Shown here in pieces: positions 1 to 8,782 of a DNA stretch of 56,245 nucleotides. Position numbers and translations under genes: made by a program. The notes beneath the pieces were generated by a model. It worked only from the letters and a program-made list of their open reading frames with translations. It did no database searches and was not told the DNA's origin. This DNA comes from Kitasatospora sp. MAA19 (GTDB lineage Bacteria > Actinomycetota > Actinomycetes > Streptomycetales > Streptomycetaceae). The stretch lies in NCBI RefSeq assembly GCF_029894125.1, contig NZ_JARXYZ010000046.1:1-56245 (forward strand), read 5' to 3'. The first letter of the stretch is position 1, and the number at the start of each line of letters is the position of its first letter.

Positions 1-180
1 TCACCTGACCGGACGGATGGCTCTTGCTCTCGCCGGAGAACCACTGGCTCTCAAGCAGACCGGAGTCGTGGCTCTCGTTCACCCCGATAAAAACAACCGT
101 GAAGAGCAGCGGCCGGCCTGACCCCCCGAGCGGGTTGGAGCGCTGCACCGGAGGGACGGCGCCGGGCCTTCGGCCGGGAT

Positions 181-600
181 CTACTTCCCCGAGCTGCCGG
201 TCATGATTGCCCGCATCTCATGCAGGGTGGCGGCAGTGCGGGTGTAGGCGGCGATCAACCGGACGACCCGCTCGGGGTCGTGGATCTCGAAGCGCTCGCC
301 GAGTTCGTCGGGCGAGCAGACAAGGTAGGCCGGACCCGGGGTGCCGTCAGCCAGGGACCGGGCGGCGAGGTCGATGGTGACCTCCAGCGAGGGCCAGCGG
401 TACCCGTACCCAGGCCCGGGCCACTCGGCCAGGGTGAAGCCGGCGGTCGGCCCGTAGTGGATGACGTCGGCGAGCGTCCGGCGGTCGCCTGCATGGTCAG
501 GGTGGGGCGGCGCGTCGTTGCACCAGGGCGGGCAGGTGAACAGCCGCTGGCCGTCGGGCCCTGTTGCGGGAGCCTGCAGCGTGGCGATGTCGATGGTCAT
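181..600 (-). CDS. DUF6907-like hypothetical protein
   Basis: Encodes 139 residues beginning MTIDIATLQ. The N-terminal part has a CPPWC motif followed by two His residues (around residues 23-35), and the rest reads as a compact alpha/beta domain with the segment GYRWPSLEVTIDL. This combination matches my recollection of the DUF6907 family of short actinomycete proteins, which has no known function. The CxxxC plus His pattern could bind a metal, but that is inference. It is a single gene, not obviously in an operon; about 160 nt of non-coding sequence separates its start from the 3' end of the ligase gene. The family call is moderate; the coding call is strong from codon use. Confidence 0.75.
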   Translation of the reverse strand: MTIDIATLQAPATGPDGQRLFTCPPWCNDAPPHPDHAGDRRTLADVIHYGPTAGFTLAEWPGPGYGYRWPSLEVTIDLAARSLADGTPGPAYLVCSPDELGERFEIHDPERVVRLIAAYTRTAATLHEMRAIMTGSSGK

Positions 601-764
601 GGTGGAGGCATCGGCGACGGCCGCCTGGGCCGCGATGACCGGTTCGAATGAAGCCCCGCTGGGGGCGGAGCGACCCGCCTTCGGTTACCTCTATCGGGCG
701 ACGGATAGCTGCGCCCGGGCTCAGCAGACAGCGGATCGGGGCGGCGGTTCGCACGGCTCTTGGC

Positions 765-1664
765 CTACTCCTCGGGCCGCATCCGGACGAATCGGACCTG
801 CCTATGGCGCCCCGAGCCGACCAGCACTTCCACCAGGGGCCGTGGTTCGGTGATCCAGTGCACCCAGGCGTGCGAGGGGTCCGGACGTAGCCGGCTGCGA
901 ACCGCCTGCACCACCTGGTGGGCCTGCACGGTGGTGAGGCGGGGTGAGGTGGTCGCCTGTCGGCCGTCGGGCAGGTGCACGAGCAAGGCTTCGGGCCGAG
1001 CCGGGTCGCCGACGATCCCGGCGAGTTCGCAGTCGGAGGTTTCGGTGTGCCGCAACTTCACCCACGAAGAACCCCCCGGCCGGTAGGGGGCCGCAGCCGC
1101 CTTGCAGACCAGACCCTCCACACCTGCAACCTGCAGGTCCCGGTACCAACCGATCGCCGTCTCCCGACTGCGCGTCGCCATGACCTGTTCGATCGGCGGA
1201 TGGGCCCCGGCAAGTACCTCCGCCAGGAGCTCGCGGCGTTCGGTGAGCGGCAGGCCCCGGACGTCGCGCCCCGGGACGGCGAGGACGTCCCAGGCGACAT
1301 AGCTCACCGCGACCCGGTCAGCGGCCCGGGCCCGGGCCGAGCGCAGCACCTCGGTGAACGCGAGCCGACCGTCCCGGTAGGCGCAGACCTCGCCGTCGAG
1401 GACGACGCCCGGGTCGAGCGTCTCCGCCAGCGCCGACAGCACCTCCGGGAACCTCGTGTTCAACGGGCGGCCGCGCCGCGACCACAGCTCGATCCCGGCC
1501 TCGGTGCGCACCGCACAACAGCGGACGCCGTCCAGTTTGATCTCGTACAGCGTGCCGCCGGGCATGCCGTCCTCGGCCGGGAGCACCTGCACCGGTCGCG
1601 GCTGCATCAGCGGCACCGGCGGGTGCAGGACCAGCGGACTCGGCGCCTTCCGTCGCGTGGCCAC
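765..1664 (-). CDS. ATP-dependent DNA ligase
   Basis: An ATP-dependent DNA ligase of the short LigC / LigD-ligase-domain type, which seals nicks through a ligase-AMP intermediate. Motif I (EIKLDGVR, lysine near residue 42) holds the adenylated Lys. Further downstream are VLDGEVCAY (motif III/IIIa region) and EGLVCKA followed by WVKLR (motifs IV-V), then an OB-fold-like tail ending near VRFVRMRPEE. About 300 residues is normal for these enzymes. The open frame runs upstream to 2012 but that part is Arg/Gly shadow sequence. The GTG at 1664 gives the N-terminus VATRRKAPS; its GGAGG is very close to the start, so an ATG at 1607 is possible. It lies just downstream of the small zinc-binding gene, probably co-transcribed. 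Plasmid-borne ligases of this sort may act in end joining or plasmid repair (inference). Confidence 0.85.
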   Translation of the reverse strand: MATRRKAPSPLVLHPPVPLMQPRPVQVLPAEDGMPGGTLYEIKLDGVRCCAVRTEAGIELWSRRGRPLNTRFPEVLSALAETLDPGVVLDGEVCAYRDGRLAFTEVLRSARARAADRVAVSYVAWDVLAVPGRDVRGLPLTERRELLAEVLAGAHPPIEQVMATRSRETAIGWYRDLQVAGVEGLVCKAAAAPYRPGGSSWVKLRHTETSDCELAGIVGDPARPEALLVHLPDGRQATTSPRLTTVQAHQVVQAVRSRLRPDPSHAWVHWITEPRPLVEVLVGSGRHRQVRFVRMRPEE

Positions 1665-1714
1665 GCCTCCAGCGTCGCGCGACCGGCCGCGACCAGGGCG
1701 CCGGATAGGGCCGC

Positions 1715-1990
1715 TCAGCCGAACGCGGACCTTGGTGCCCGGTCCTCGCGGCCGGAGGTCTCCGCCACCTGGCCTTGCTGCTTGCGCACCTCGCGTTCGG
1801 CCCACGCGGTCACGGTCGCGACCTGGTCGGGGCGCACGCCCCTGGTGACGGCTGCGAGGACTGCCTCGGCGCGTGCGGCGTGTCCGCCCTGGATCGTGCA
1901 CGCCTCTCCGACGGGGGCCTCGCACGCGGGGCACGGCTCGGTGAGCATCTGCCGGGCGGTCAGACGGGGTACGCGCCCCGAAGGCGCCAC
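1715..1990 (-). CDS. small zinc-finger-like protein (CPxC module)
   Basis: Encodes 91 residues with the motif CPACEAPVGEAC followed by a Gly-Gly and His/Arg residues. The same module, CPKCEAPAGSPC, forms the N-terminus of the transposon resolvase at 8783-9763, so this is a recurring zinc-binding unit that occurs both alone and fused to a recombinase. The Cys spacing is what is seen; zinc binding and a DNA-binding role are inferred. The start is a GTG. It lies 50 nt upstream of the ligase gene on the same strand and is probably in the same transcript. Confidence 0.7.
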   Translation of the reverse strand: MAPSGRVPRLTARQMLTEPCPACEAPVGEACTIQGGHAARAEAVLAAVTRGVRPDQVATVTAWAEREVRKQQGQVAETSGREDRAPRSAFG

Positions 1991-2065
1991 CCCGCGCTGA
2001 CCGGCGCCCCATCGGAGGCCGCGTCAGGAGGTCTTCGGGTCACCCCTGGGTGAACTTCAGCATGT

Positions 2066-2112
2066 CGTCAAGGTATCCCTGACAGAGCTTATCTGTCAGG
2101 GATACCTTGACA
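2066..2112. promoter_or_regulatory. doubled palindromic operator upstream of HTH gene
   Basis: Two oppositely facing copies of a 19-bp pseudo-palindrome, TGTCAGGGATACCTTGACA (2094-2112) and its reverse (2066-2084, with one terminal mismatch), separated by nine bases. Together they form a perfect inverted repeat of 19-bp arms (2067-2085 and 2093-2111) with a 7-nt centre. The right copy ends two bases before the ATG at 2115, so binding here would block initiation at that gene. The outer TGTCA/TGACA frame is shared with sites near the paralogous HTH gene at 27232-27984. Confidence 0.75.
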
Positions 2113-2114
2113 AC

Positions 2115-2888
2115 ATGACGAGTGATGACACACCGACCCCCGGCACCCTCGTGCCGGCCGACGAGGCTTTCGTCGCCCACGCCCACGCCCTTCGGCGGCT
2201 CGTGAACACCGCGCTTGAGCAGTTCCCGCTCGACCAGAGGGCCTCCGTTGACGGGGCGCCGACCCTGTCCGACGCCATCGAGCTGCGTGAACTCGCCGAC
2301 GAAGTCGTCAGGTGGGCGGCCATCGCCGAGCGCGAGCGCGGCGCAACCTGGCAGGACCTCGGCGACGCCGCTCACAGCAGCCGCCAGGCCGCCCACGAGC
2401 GGTGGATCACCCAGCTCCGAGGGTGGGCCCTGATCAACAGACGCCGCCGAACCCCCGCCGGGGAGACGGCCGACACCCGGGCGCTCGCCGCAGAGCTGGA
2501 TGCCTGGTACGCCGAGCTCGTGCCCGGAGAACCGCCCGCCATCAGCGCCCACCTCGCCGCCGCCGACCCCCGCAACGAGGCGGACCGGCACCTCGCCCAG
2601 CAGCACCGGACCGAGGCCGTCGAACTACGCGCCCGGCTCGACCACGAGCGCGCCTACAACGCCTACATGGGCCAGGAGCCTGGAGGCTCGAAGGAGTCAT
2701 GGGCAGAGGCGCACCTCGCGCGTGCCGAGGCCTACGAGCGCCTGGCCGTGGTCGAGCCGATCCTGCGCAACGACCACCGCCAGGCGGCGCTCAAGGAGCG
2801 CGAGATCGCCGCCGGGATCCTCGACCCCTCCGCCTGGACGGCCGAGCGGGACGGCAAGATCATCAACGTCACGTCCCGCGGAATCTGA
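2115..2888 (+). CDS. HTH-containing protein, probable autoregulator
   Basis: Encodes 257 residues. Residues about 70-95 (RGATWQDLGDAAHSSRQAAH) form a helix-turn-helix of the sigma-region-4-like type found in several actinomycete proteins. The C-terminal half is helical and charged with no recognised domain. A paralogue with the same HTH signature is at 27232-27984. The ATG at 2115 follows directly on a doubled palindromic operator, with almost no leader, so the transcript may be leaderless and autorepressed. The next gene follows after about 75 nt. Target genes other than itself are unknown. Confidence 0.8.
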   Translation: MTSDDTPTPGTLVPADEAFVAHAHALRRLVNTALEQFPLDQRASVDGAPTLSDAIELRELADEVVRWAAIAERERGATWQDLGDAAHSSRQAAHERWITQLRGWALINRRRRTPAGETADTRALAAELDAWYAELVPGEPPAISAHLAAADPRNEADRHLAQQHRTEAVELRARLDHERAYNAYMGQEPGGSKESWAEAHLARAEAYERLAVVEPILRNDHRQAALKEREIAAGILDPSAWTAERDGKIINVTSRGI

Positions 2889-2964
2889 CGCACCACCCGT
2901 CGCCGCACACCGGCCCGCCGGCAGCGGCCGTGCACCACCCGACCCCAGCGCAGAGGAGAACCTG

Positions 2965-3366
2965 ATGTACGACGACGACACCCGGCAAGGGGCCACCATC
3001 CTCACCACCGTGACCATCGACCAGGTCCGCGAGCTCGCCGACTTCATCCAGGACCGCATCCGGCCGAAGGTGGTGGACGCCACCGGGCCGCGCACCGACG
3101 AGCGACGAACGGCCGAGGCGCTGTTCGACCAGGTCAACTCCGCAGCCGCCGCCCTGGAGACCTACCTGCTGCCGTCCGCGGCCGACGAGGACGAGCGGCT
3201 GGCAGCCGCCAAGCGGGTCCTGAGCGCTGACGCCTGGGATTTCCTGGCCCGCACCGCCCAGCTGTGGGACGACCGACCCGCATACGCTGAGCCGATCTGG
3301 ATGGGCACCCAGGAGATGGAACTCATCGCCCTCAACGCGCACGCCCCGGCCCAGACCAGCGCCTGA
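2965..3366 (+). CDS. hypothetical protein
   Basis: Encodes 133 residues beginning MYDDDTRQG, preceded by GAGGAGAA at good ribosome-binding distance. It is acidic, largely alpha-helical, and has no Cys or membrane segment. I do not recognise the family. It sits between the HTH gene and the recombinase genes on the same strand and is likely part of their transcript. A small hairpin with 9-bp arms (3383-3405 region) follows it. Confidence 0.7.
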   Translation: MYDDDTRQGATILTTVTIDQVRELADFIQDRIRPKVVDATGPRTDERRTAEALFDQVNSAAAALETYLLPSAADEDERLAAAKRVLSADAWDFLARTAQLWDDRPAYAEPIWMGTQEMELIALNAHAPAQTSA

Positions 3367-3434
3367 ACCACCTCCCGGGCGGCGCTCCTGCAGCGCCGCC
3401 ACCACACGACGAACCGAAGGGAGCCCGCCCGCCC

Positions 3435-4643
3435 ATGGCCGCCGACGCCGCCGACCAGGACATCTTGGACGCAGAGCTGGTCGACGACGACGCGGTCGAC
3501 TGGTCCGGAACCGCTCTGCTGCCGGCCAGCACCCGCAGTCACCACCCTCGCTACCTCGTGGACCGGCACACCGTCCTCGCCCCCGGCGAGCTGCCGCCCA
3601 CCGCCGAGGACCAGCCGCGCTACACCGAGGCGGACTTCCGGATCTCCGCGGACACCGCCCAGCGCCGCGCCCGCGCCGGCGCCGACAACACCCGCATCAA
3701 CCGCGCCGCCGCGATCCGCCGGTTCGAGCAGTGGTGCGCCGCCGAAGGCCGCGTCGCCAGGCCCTGCACCGACGCCACCTACCTCGAGTACGCCGCCCAC
3801 CTGATGCGCCAGCAGCCCAGCCCCAAGGCCGACACGATCAACACCTACATGGGGCACATCTGGCGCTGGCAGCCGCCCGGCCGCAGGCCCGAACGCGACG
3901 AGACGCTCGCGCTGCTCGACACCTACCGCCGCGAGAACCCCCGGACCAACCGCAAGAAGCAGGCCCCCGCCCTCCAGCTGTCCGACGTCCTCGCCATGAT
4001 CGACGCCTGCGACGAGTCCACCCCCACCGGCCAGCGCGACGTCGTACTGCTCGGCATGATGTACCAGATGCTGGGACGCCGCAGCGAACCGGCCGCCGTG
4101 GACATCGAGTACCTCGAAGTGCTCGACCACCAGGTCGTCATCGACCTGGAGATGGACAAGACCCACCAGGATGGCGAAGGCCTCGACCTCATCCGCCTCC
4201 ACGACCGCCCGGACACCCAGCTCGTCCGCCGCACCCGCACCTGGCTCGCCTGGCTGCGCCAGCAGGGCATCACCAACGGCCCGCTCCTGCGCCAGCTCTC
4301 CGTCGCCCACAACCTGACCAAGCGGGCCCGATCGGCCGGCCCCGAAGCCCGGCTGTCCCCCGCCGCCATCGGCGAGCGGATCAAGGTCCTCGCCGCAAAC
4401 GCCGGCATCCGCAAACCGGCCACCATCACCTCCCAGGGCATCCGCGCCGGGGCCTCCACCGACCTCGCCGAACACGGAGTCCGCGGCAAGCAGCTCGCCC
4501 GCGCCGGACGCTGGCGCGACGACTCCGCCATCCCCGAGCAGGTCTACGTCCGCCCGCTGATCGACCCCGCCGTCGATCCCTTCGCAGCCGTCCCGGCCGC
4601 ACGGCCCGGCGAACCAGCCCAGGAAGCACCAGCACCAGCCTGA
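3435..4643 (+). CDS. tyrosine site-specific recombinase
   Basis: Encodes 402 residues with the layout of a phage-integrase-family tyrosine recombinase. The SAM-like core-binding domain covers about 85-180 (DNTRINRAAAIRRFEQWC, with KADTINTYMGHIWRW). The catalytic part contains arginine I in LGRRSEPAAV (about 215), a Lys in MDKTHQDG, and arginine II in SQGIRAGASTDLAEHG (about 335). The tyrosine is in EQVYVRP (about 371), after GRWRDD. The usual box II is HxLR; here the aligned residue is Gln rather than His, an atypical but sometimes tolerated change. It lies just upstream of a second recombinase-like gene, so the two may work as a pair. No attachment site could be located. Confidence 0.85.
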   Translation: MAADAADQDILDAELVDDDAVDWSGTALLPASTRSHHPRYLVDRHTVLAPGELPPTAEDQPRYTEADFRISADTAQRRARAGADNTRINRAAAIRRFEQWCAAEGRVARPCTDATYLEYAAHLMRQQPSPKADTINTYMGHIWRWQPPGRRPERDETLALLDTYRRENPRTNRKKQAPALQLSDVLAMIDACDESTPTGQRDVVLLGMMYQMLGRRSEPAAVDIEYLEVLDHQVVIDLEMDKTHQDGEGLDLIRLHDRPDTQLVRRTRTWLAWLRQQGITNGPLLRQLSVAHNLTKRARSAGPEARLSPAAIGERIKVLAANAGIRKPATITSQGIRAGASTDLAEHGVRGKQLARAGRWRDDSAIPEQVYVRPLIDPAVDPFAAVPAARPGEPAQEAPAPA

Positions 4644-4714
4644 ACACCAGCCGGTCCCCGAGGTCACCCCTTCGGGGACTGGCCCTCCCCGCCCCATCGT
4701 GAAAGACTCCCCGA

Positions 4715-6016
4715 GTGAGGGATAACGAGCCCGAATCCACCAGCGAACTCGACACCGACGGCCGCCACCGCGCCGCGCGCGAGGAACTCCCCGTCCTGGT
4801 CGACCTCGCCATCGCGGAAGGCGTCAGCAAGGCCGTCGAGAACGGGCTGCGCTGGATCGAAGGCACCCTGAAACTCGCCCTGGACGACGACGACTTCCGC
4901 ATGCGCTACGGCAGGTCCCTGCGCGACCTCCTTGGCCCCGGTGCCGCCGAGCTCCTGCGGCTCACCGCCCAGGGCGAGCTGCGCAAGGCCGAGCTGCAGA
5001 CGCCCACCAAGGGCGTACTCGCCTCCCAGCGCCGCCGCGCCACCATGCTCCGCCGCCTGGCCGCGACCGCCGGCGTCCCCTGCGGCGCCCCGAGCTTCTC
5101 CAAGCCCACCCTCAAGGACTCCCTGCCGAGCTGGGCCCGCTCCGCCTTCCACGACCGGCTGGACACCCTCGTCCAGCGCCGCCCCACCGACCACCAGCGC
5201 GCCAGGATCCTGGCGATCATCGGCGTGGTGCTCGACACCGCCGCCCGCGCCGGCGAACTCTGCTCCCAGGACCTGGACGACCTCTCCCCGGACCTCTCCT
5301 GGACCAGGATCCGGCGCAACCCGCAGGCCCAGATCGCCACCGAGGCGATCACGGAGGTCTGGGCGCTCTCCCCGACCAGTCGCGCCGCCGTCGGCCACTA
5401 CCTGCCGCTCCGCCAGGACCTGGTCCGCGGCATGGAGGGCAGCGCGGATGCGCTGTGGGTCTCCCTGCGCGCCAACCACAACGGCGGGACCGCCGCCGCG
5501 GGCAACCGCGGTGCCCGTCGCCCCGGCATGCGGCTGGAGACGCACGGCCTGGCCACTACCTACCGCAAGCAGATCCAGCTGATGAAGGACGACCTGACCG
5601 CCAGGGGCGGGAAGGGCTGGGAGATCCCGGTTCGCATGGAGCAACTGCGCCGCGGCGTCCAGGAGCGCGCCCGCCGACGCGCCCAGGACCACCCGGACGC
5701 ACCGAAGCGCGACCGATGGGCGCCGGTGCTGGTCCTCGGACCGACCCCCGACGGCAAGCGAACCGCCCAGGCCTTCGCCGACGTCGCCCGTGCCGTCGAC
5801 GCCTTCCACACCGCCCGCCCGAAGGCGGACGGCGACGACACCGAACCGGCAGTACAGCGCGCGCGAAAGGACCTCACCGAAGCCACGCGGCAGGCCTGGG
5901 CCACCGGCCCCGGCCACATCCTCGTCCTCACCGTCCTCCACCAGGCCGGCCTCGCGCCCACCGACCTGGCGGCCGCCGGCTACGACGGGCGCCTGCTCGC
6001 CGCCCTCGGGGTGTAA
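4715..6016 (+). CDS. tyrosine-recombinase-like protein (divergent)
   Basis: Encodes 433 residues from a GTG start (MRDNEPEST). The segment RILAIIGVVLDTAARAGELCSQDLDDLSPDLS (starting about residue 165) matches the box I region of tyrosine recombinases (TGARxGEL). I cannot place a convincing HxxR box or the nucleophilic Tyr in the C-terminal half, which is rich in Arg and helical. It may be a catalytically reduced partner of the recombinase 71 nt upstream, or a recombinase with diverged boxes. The start overlaps the 14-mer GGGATAACGAGCCC, which recurs twice near 28.5 kb. Confidence 0.7.
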   Translation: MRDNEPESTSELDTDGRHRAAREELPVLVDLAIAEGVSKAVENGLRWIEGTLKLALDDDDFRMRYGRSLRDLLGPGAAELLRLTAQGELRKAELQTPTKGVLASQRRRATMLRRLAATAGVPCGAPSFSKPTLKDSLPSWARSAFHDRLDTLVQRRPTDHQRARILAIIGVVLDTAARAGELCSQDLDDLSPDLSWTRIRRNPQAQIATEAITEVWALSPTSRAAVGHYLPLRQDLVRGMEGSADALWVSLRANHNGGTAAAGNRGARRPGMRLETHGLATTYRKQIQLMKDDLTARGGKGWEIPVRMEQLRRGVQERARRRAQDHPDAPKRDRWAPVLVLGPTPDGKRTAQAFADVARAVDAFHTARPKADGDDTEPAVQRARKDLTEATRQAWATGPGHILVLTVLHQAGLAPTDLAAAGYDGRLLAALGV

Positions 6017-6302
6017 ATCACCCAACCTGAAAGGCCCGCCCCGGTGATGCGGAGTGTCTTGGACGGCCCTCCGCCGGCCCCACTCCGACGGTTTCGTCTG
6101 GCCCCCCCGAACGGTCAGCGGAATGACTGCCTCGCCCGCCACGGGCCCGTTCCTGCTGGCTATGTCTGTAGGCCAGCCCGGCAAGCGGCCCGCCTTCGAA
6201 CGTTTGGCGGCGCCAACTCCCACCGTTCAGGCGGGGCCACTGGACTCTGTCGCAGACACAAATAGAAGGTTGGCCCCGGCGCCGTCGCCCGGACCGCGCA
6301 TC

Positions 6303-6968
6303 ATGCACTGGGTACCGTCGGCCGATGACTCGAACGTGACGAAGCCCTGCCTCGAAGGCCACGCCACCAACCGGCCAACCGGCCCCGAACTGGCCCGCCA
6401 GGATCTGCGCACAGGCCTGTACCACCTCTGGGACCCCCGCTACGGCCCACGGTTGGGTTTCTGCCCCCGCTGGAACAGCCCCTGCCGGGCACTGATGCCC
6501 GATCCTTGGTACCGCGTCCCGGACACGTACCTCGGCCCGCCCGCAGGAGCCGCCACCGTCCCCCCGGACCAGCGCTGCAACACCTACGGCTGGCCTCTGT
6601 ACGTCGAGCGCCCGATCGGCCCCCTCCCGAGGCAGTGGCCCGCACGCGGCAAGATCCCCCGCTGGTACGTGTGGTGGCGCCTCTACGAACTCCAGGACGG
6701 CCGCTGCGCCTGCTGCGCAACCTCCCCGGCCACCATCGACCATGATCACCGAACCGGCGAGGTCCGCGGCCTGCTGTGCATCTCGCACAACGCGCAGGAG
6801 TACCTGTACCTCAACGGGCAGCGGGCATGCACCCACGCACGGCCCCATTGCTTCGAGGAGTACTGGAACTCCTCACCGGCCCGCGAACTGCACTGGACCC
6901 AGGTCGGCCAGGCCTACCACCACTCGGCAGACCCCCGGGCCCGCTCGCACAGCCCAGCCCAGCCCTGA
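6303..6968 (+). CDS. endonuclease VII-like HNH nuclease
   Basis: The recombination endonuclease VII signature is clear: YELQDGRCACC, then TIDHDHRTGEVRGLLCISHN, with a Cys pair, a DHDH catalytic centre and a third Cys. Members cut branched DNA or act as phage homing-like nucleases. The reading frame stays open from 6054 but the first 80 codons look non-coding. I place the start at ATG 6303; GTG 6336 (VTKPCLEG) is equally possible and would be preceded by a TACCGT -10-like element. It stands alone after the recombinase pair with about 285 nt of non-coding sequence before it. Confidence 0.75.
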   Translation: MHWVPSADDSNVTKPCLEGHATNRPTGPELARQDLRTGLYHLWDPRYGPRLGFCPRWNSPCRALMPDPWYRVPDTYLGPPAGAATVPPDQRCNTYGWPLYVERPIGPLPRQWPARGKIPRWYVWWRLYELQDGRCACCATSPATIDHDHRTGEVRGLLCISHNAQEYLYLNGQRACTHARPHCFEEYWNSSPARELHWTQVGQAYHHSADPRARSHSPAQP

Positions 6969-7148
6969 ACCGCCAACCCGGCCGATGAGAGACTCCCTCC
7001 GGCTTCCGCGCCGGGCCCGGACCAGGCAGCAGGTGACGTCCACCCGTCTCACCACCAGCGCCGGGCAGGACGCCCGGTGGCCCCACGGCCGACATCGGCC
7101 CCCGAAATCCCCCACGACTGGCCGTCAGCGACGGCTACGCTCCCGTCC

Positions 7149-7508
7149 ATGACCCACGACACCACCAGGAGCCTGCCCCTGCCGGCCGTCGGTACCGTCC
7201 ACGCCCTCGACGCCTTCATCCAGGCCCGCCTCGAAGAGTCCGTGCAAATCCTCCTCGAGCGCATCCCTACCGACCAACGCGAGACCCCCGACGCGGTCGA
7301 ACTGCTCCGCCTGCCCCGAGCCCTCGGCCAATCCGCACACGCCGCCGCCCAGGAACTGGAGCGCCATCTCCTCGCCGGCCAGCCCGAGGAGACCCCAATC
7401 CACCTGCTGTGGAACCTCCTCCTCAACATCGCACGCCCCTACCAAGACCGCTCCCGGCCGGCGAGCGTGCGTGAAGCCCTGGCCGCCGCTGACGAGGCGC
7501 AGCCGTGA
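7149..7508 (+). CDS. hypothetical protein
   Basis: Encodes 119 residues starting MTHDTTRSL. It is mainly helical, without Cys clusters or membrane segments, and I do not recognise the family. Its stop overlaps the GTG of the next gene by four bases, so the two are translationally coupled. In-frame sequence upstream to 7077 has no better start. Confidence 0.65.
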   Translation: MTHDTTRSLPLPAVGTVHALDAFIQARLEESVQILLERIPTDQRETPDAVELLRLPRALGQSAHAAAQELERHLLAGQPEETPIHLLWNLLLNIARPYQDRSRPASVREALAAADEAQP

Positions 7509-8356
7509 TCAGCGCCGTCCGCCGACTGCTGACCCGTCGTCCGGCCTGGGAGCGCCGCGGACACTTCCGGAAGGGTCAGCAGGTCCTCACCCACCGCGGC
7601 GCGCCTGTCACCGAGACCGTGGTGTGGGTCAAGGACGGCAAGGTCGGGATGAGCCACAACGGGCTGATGACCGTGTGGACCGAAGCCGCCGAAGTACGCC
7701 ACGCCCATGGCTGCCGCCCCTGCCTGGACGACCTGAACGCCCAGCTAACCACCCACGCCGAAGAACAGCACACCTACTGGAACCAGTGGCCCAGGGACGC
7801 CCGGGACGCCCACGAGAAGGCCATGGACGACATGGTCCATGGCTCCGACCGCACACACTCCTTCGGGCCCAACACCCGGATCCCGGCGTGGATGCGTGCG
7901 GAGTTCGACGGGAGGATGCACCCCTCCACGTCGCCCTCCCTCGCGCTCGGCAGGCTCTGGGACCCGCTGGACTGGCCCCGCATCTGCCGTGAGCACCCTG
8001 ACTTCGTCCTGGAGCCGGCCTGGCAGGACGACCTCAACACCGACGCCCTGGTGGCCGCCTACCAGCTGCTGCGTGACCGCAGGTTCGACCCCTACCTGGA
8101 CGTGGACCTAGAGATGGAGCTCCGGCCTGTCCCGGAGGCGCCGGCCGCGATCACCGCCAGCGCCGTCGTGACCCGGCTCGCGGTCGAGCAACAGCTGGAT
8201 CCCGACACCTACGACGAGGTTGTCCGTCTTCTCGGTGACGCCAGCACTCACCCGTCCAGCAGCCTTTGCTACCCGATGCTCCCCGACGGCCCGGGAGAAG
8301 ACCGCACCCAGCCCTACACGGTCAGCGCCAACACCGAAACGGTCTGGGGCTGGTAG
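7505..8356 (+). CDS. hypothetical protein
   Basis: Encodes 283 residues from a GTG that overlaps the previous stop. It has an N-terminal basic segment (SAVRRLLTRRPAWERRGHFRKGQQ), a small beta-rich part (TETVVWVKDGKVGMSHNGL), and a CRPCLDDL pair of Cys. The C-terminal 130 residues are acidic and helical. No family recognised. It is the last gene before the Tn3 transposon. Confidence 0.7.
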   Translation: MISAVRRLLTRRPAWERRGHFRKGQQVLTHRGAPVTETVVWVKDGKVGMSHNGLMTVWTEAAEVRHAHGCRPCLDDLNAQLTTHAEEQHTYWNQWPRDARDAHEKAMDDMVHGSDRTHSFGPNTRIPAWMRAEFDGRMHPSTSPSLALGRLWDPLDWPRICREHPDFVLEPAWQDDLNTDALVAAYQLLRDRRFDPYLDVDLEMELRPVPEAPAAITASAVVTRLAVEQQLDPDTYDEVVRLLGDASTHPSSSLCYPMLPDGPGEDRTQPYTVSANTETVWGW

Positions 8357-8625
8357 CCCGGCGGGGTGTGCCGCCCGCGCCGCCCTGCCCGACGGCGAGG
8401 ACGGGTGTGAGTAGTTGGCGTACAGGAAATCCCGGTGAGATTGATCTTGGTCAGCTAGCACACCTGCCGGGGGCCTAGCTGAGGTTCACGACTTCCACCA
8501 AGCCGATGCCCTCGCCCGCACCTTCCACGCCCGCCAGGTCCAGCCCCAGCCCCGCCGGCATCCGCCGCGGCGGTCGCCCAGCCGCAGCAGCAGAACCGGG
8601 AGCCCAGGATTGGGCGGTAGACCCG
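8357..8625. other. intergenic, left flank of transposon
   Basis: No gene is supported here. A short open stretch around 8480-8560 could be a gene remnant, but it has no start or domain. The transposon insertion point is at its right end. Confidence 0.4.
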
Positions 8626-8630
8626 GACAC
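8626..8630 (+). repeat. target-site duplication, left copy
   Basis: GACAC immediately outside the left terminal inverted repeat, matched by GACAC at 14688-14692. A 5-bp duplication is standard for Tn3-family insertion. Confidence 0.9.
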
Positions 8631-8670
8631 GGCCCTGCGCTCGGGTAGCTACGGCAGGGGGACAGGTAGC
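8631..8670 (+). repeat. Tn3 terminal inverted repeat, left
   Basis: Matches the reverse complement of 14648-14687 at 38 of 40 positions, including a perfect outer 27 bp. Confidence 0.9.
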
Positions 8671-8782
8671 ACTGAGTAGCTCTCGTGACTCACCGTGAGA
8701 TGGCTGCTGCTGGTCGGGGCTGGCGGCGGGTCGCTCGGCTCCGAGCCGTGGGGCGCCGCCCTTCATCCGGTGCTTGCGGGGA

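Noticed and set aside
1665..2012. N-terminal extension of the DNA ligase
   Set aside because: Arg-rich translation antisense-overlapping the zinc-module gene frame; ligase homology starts after 1664.
6054..6302. N-terminal extension of the endonuclease VII-like gene
   Set aside because: Composition is not coding-like and no ribosome-binding site precedes the upstream ATG.
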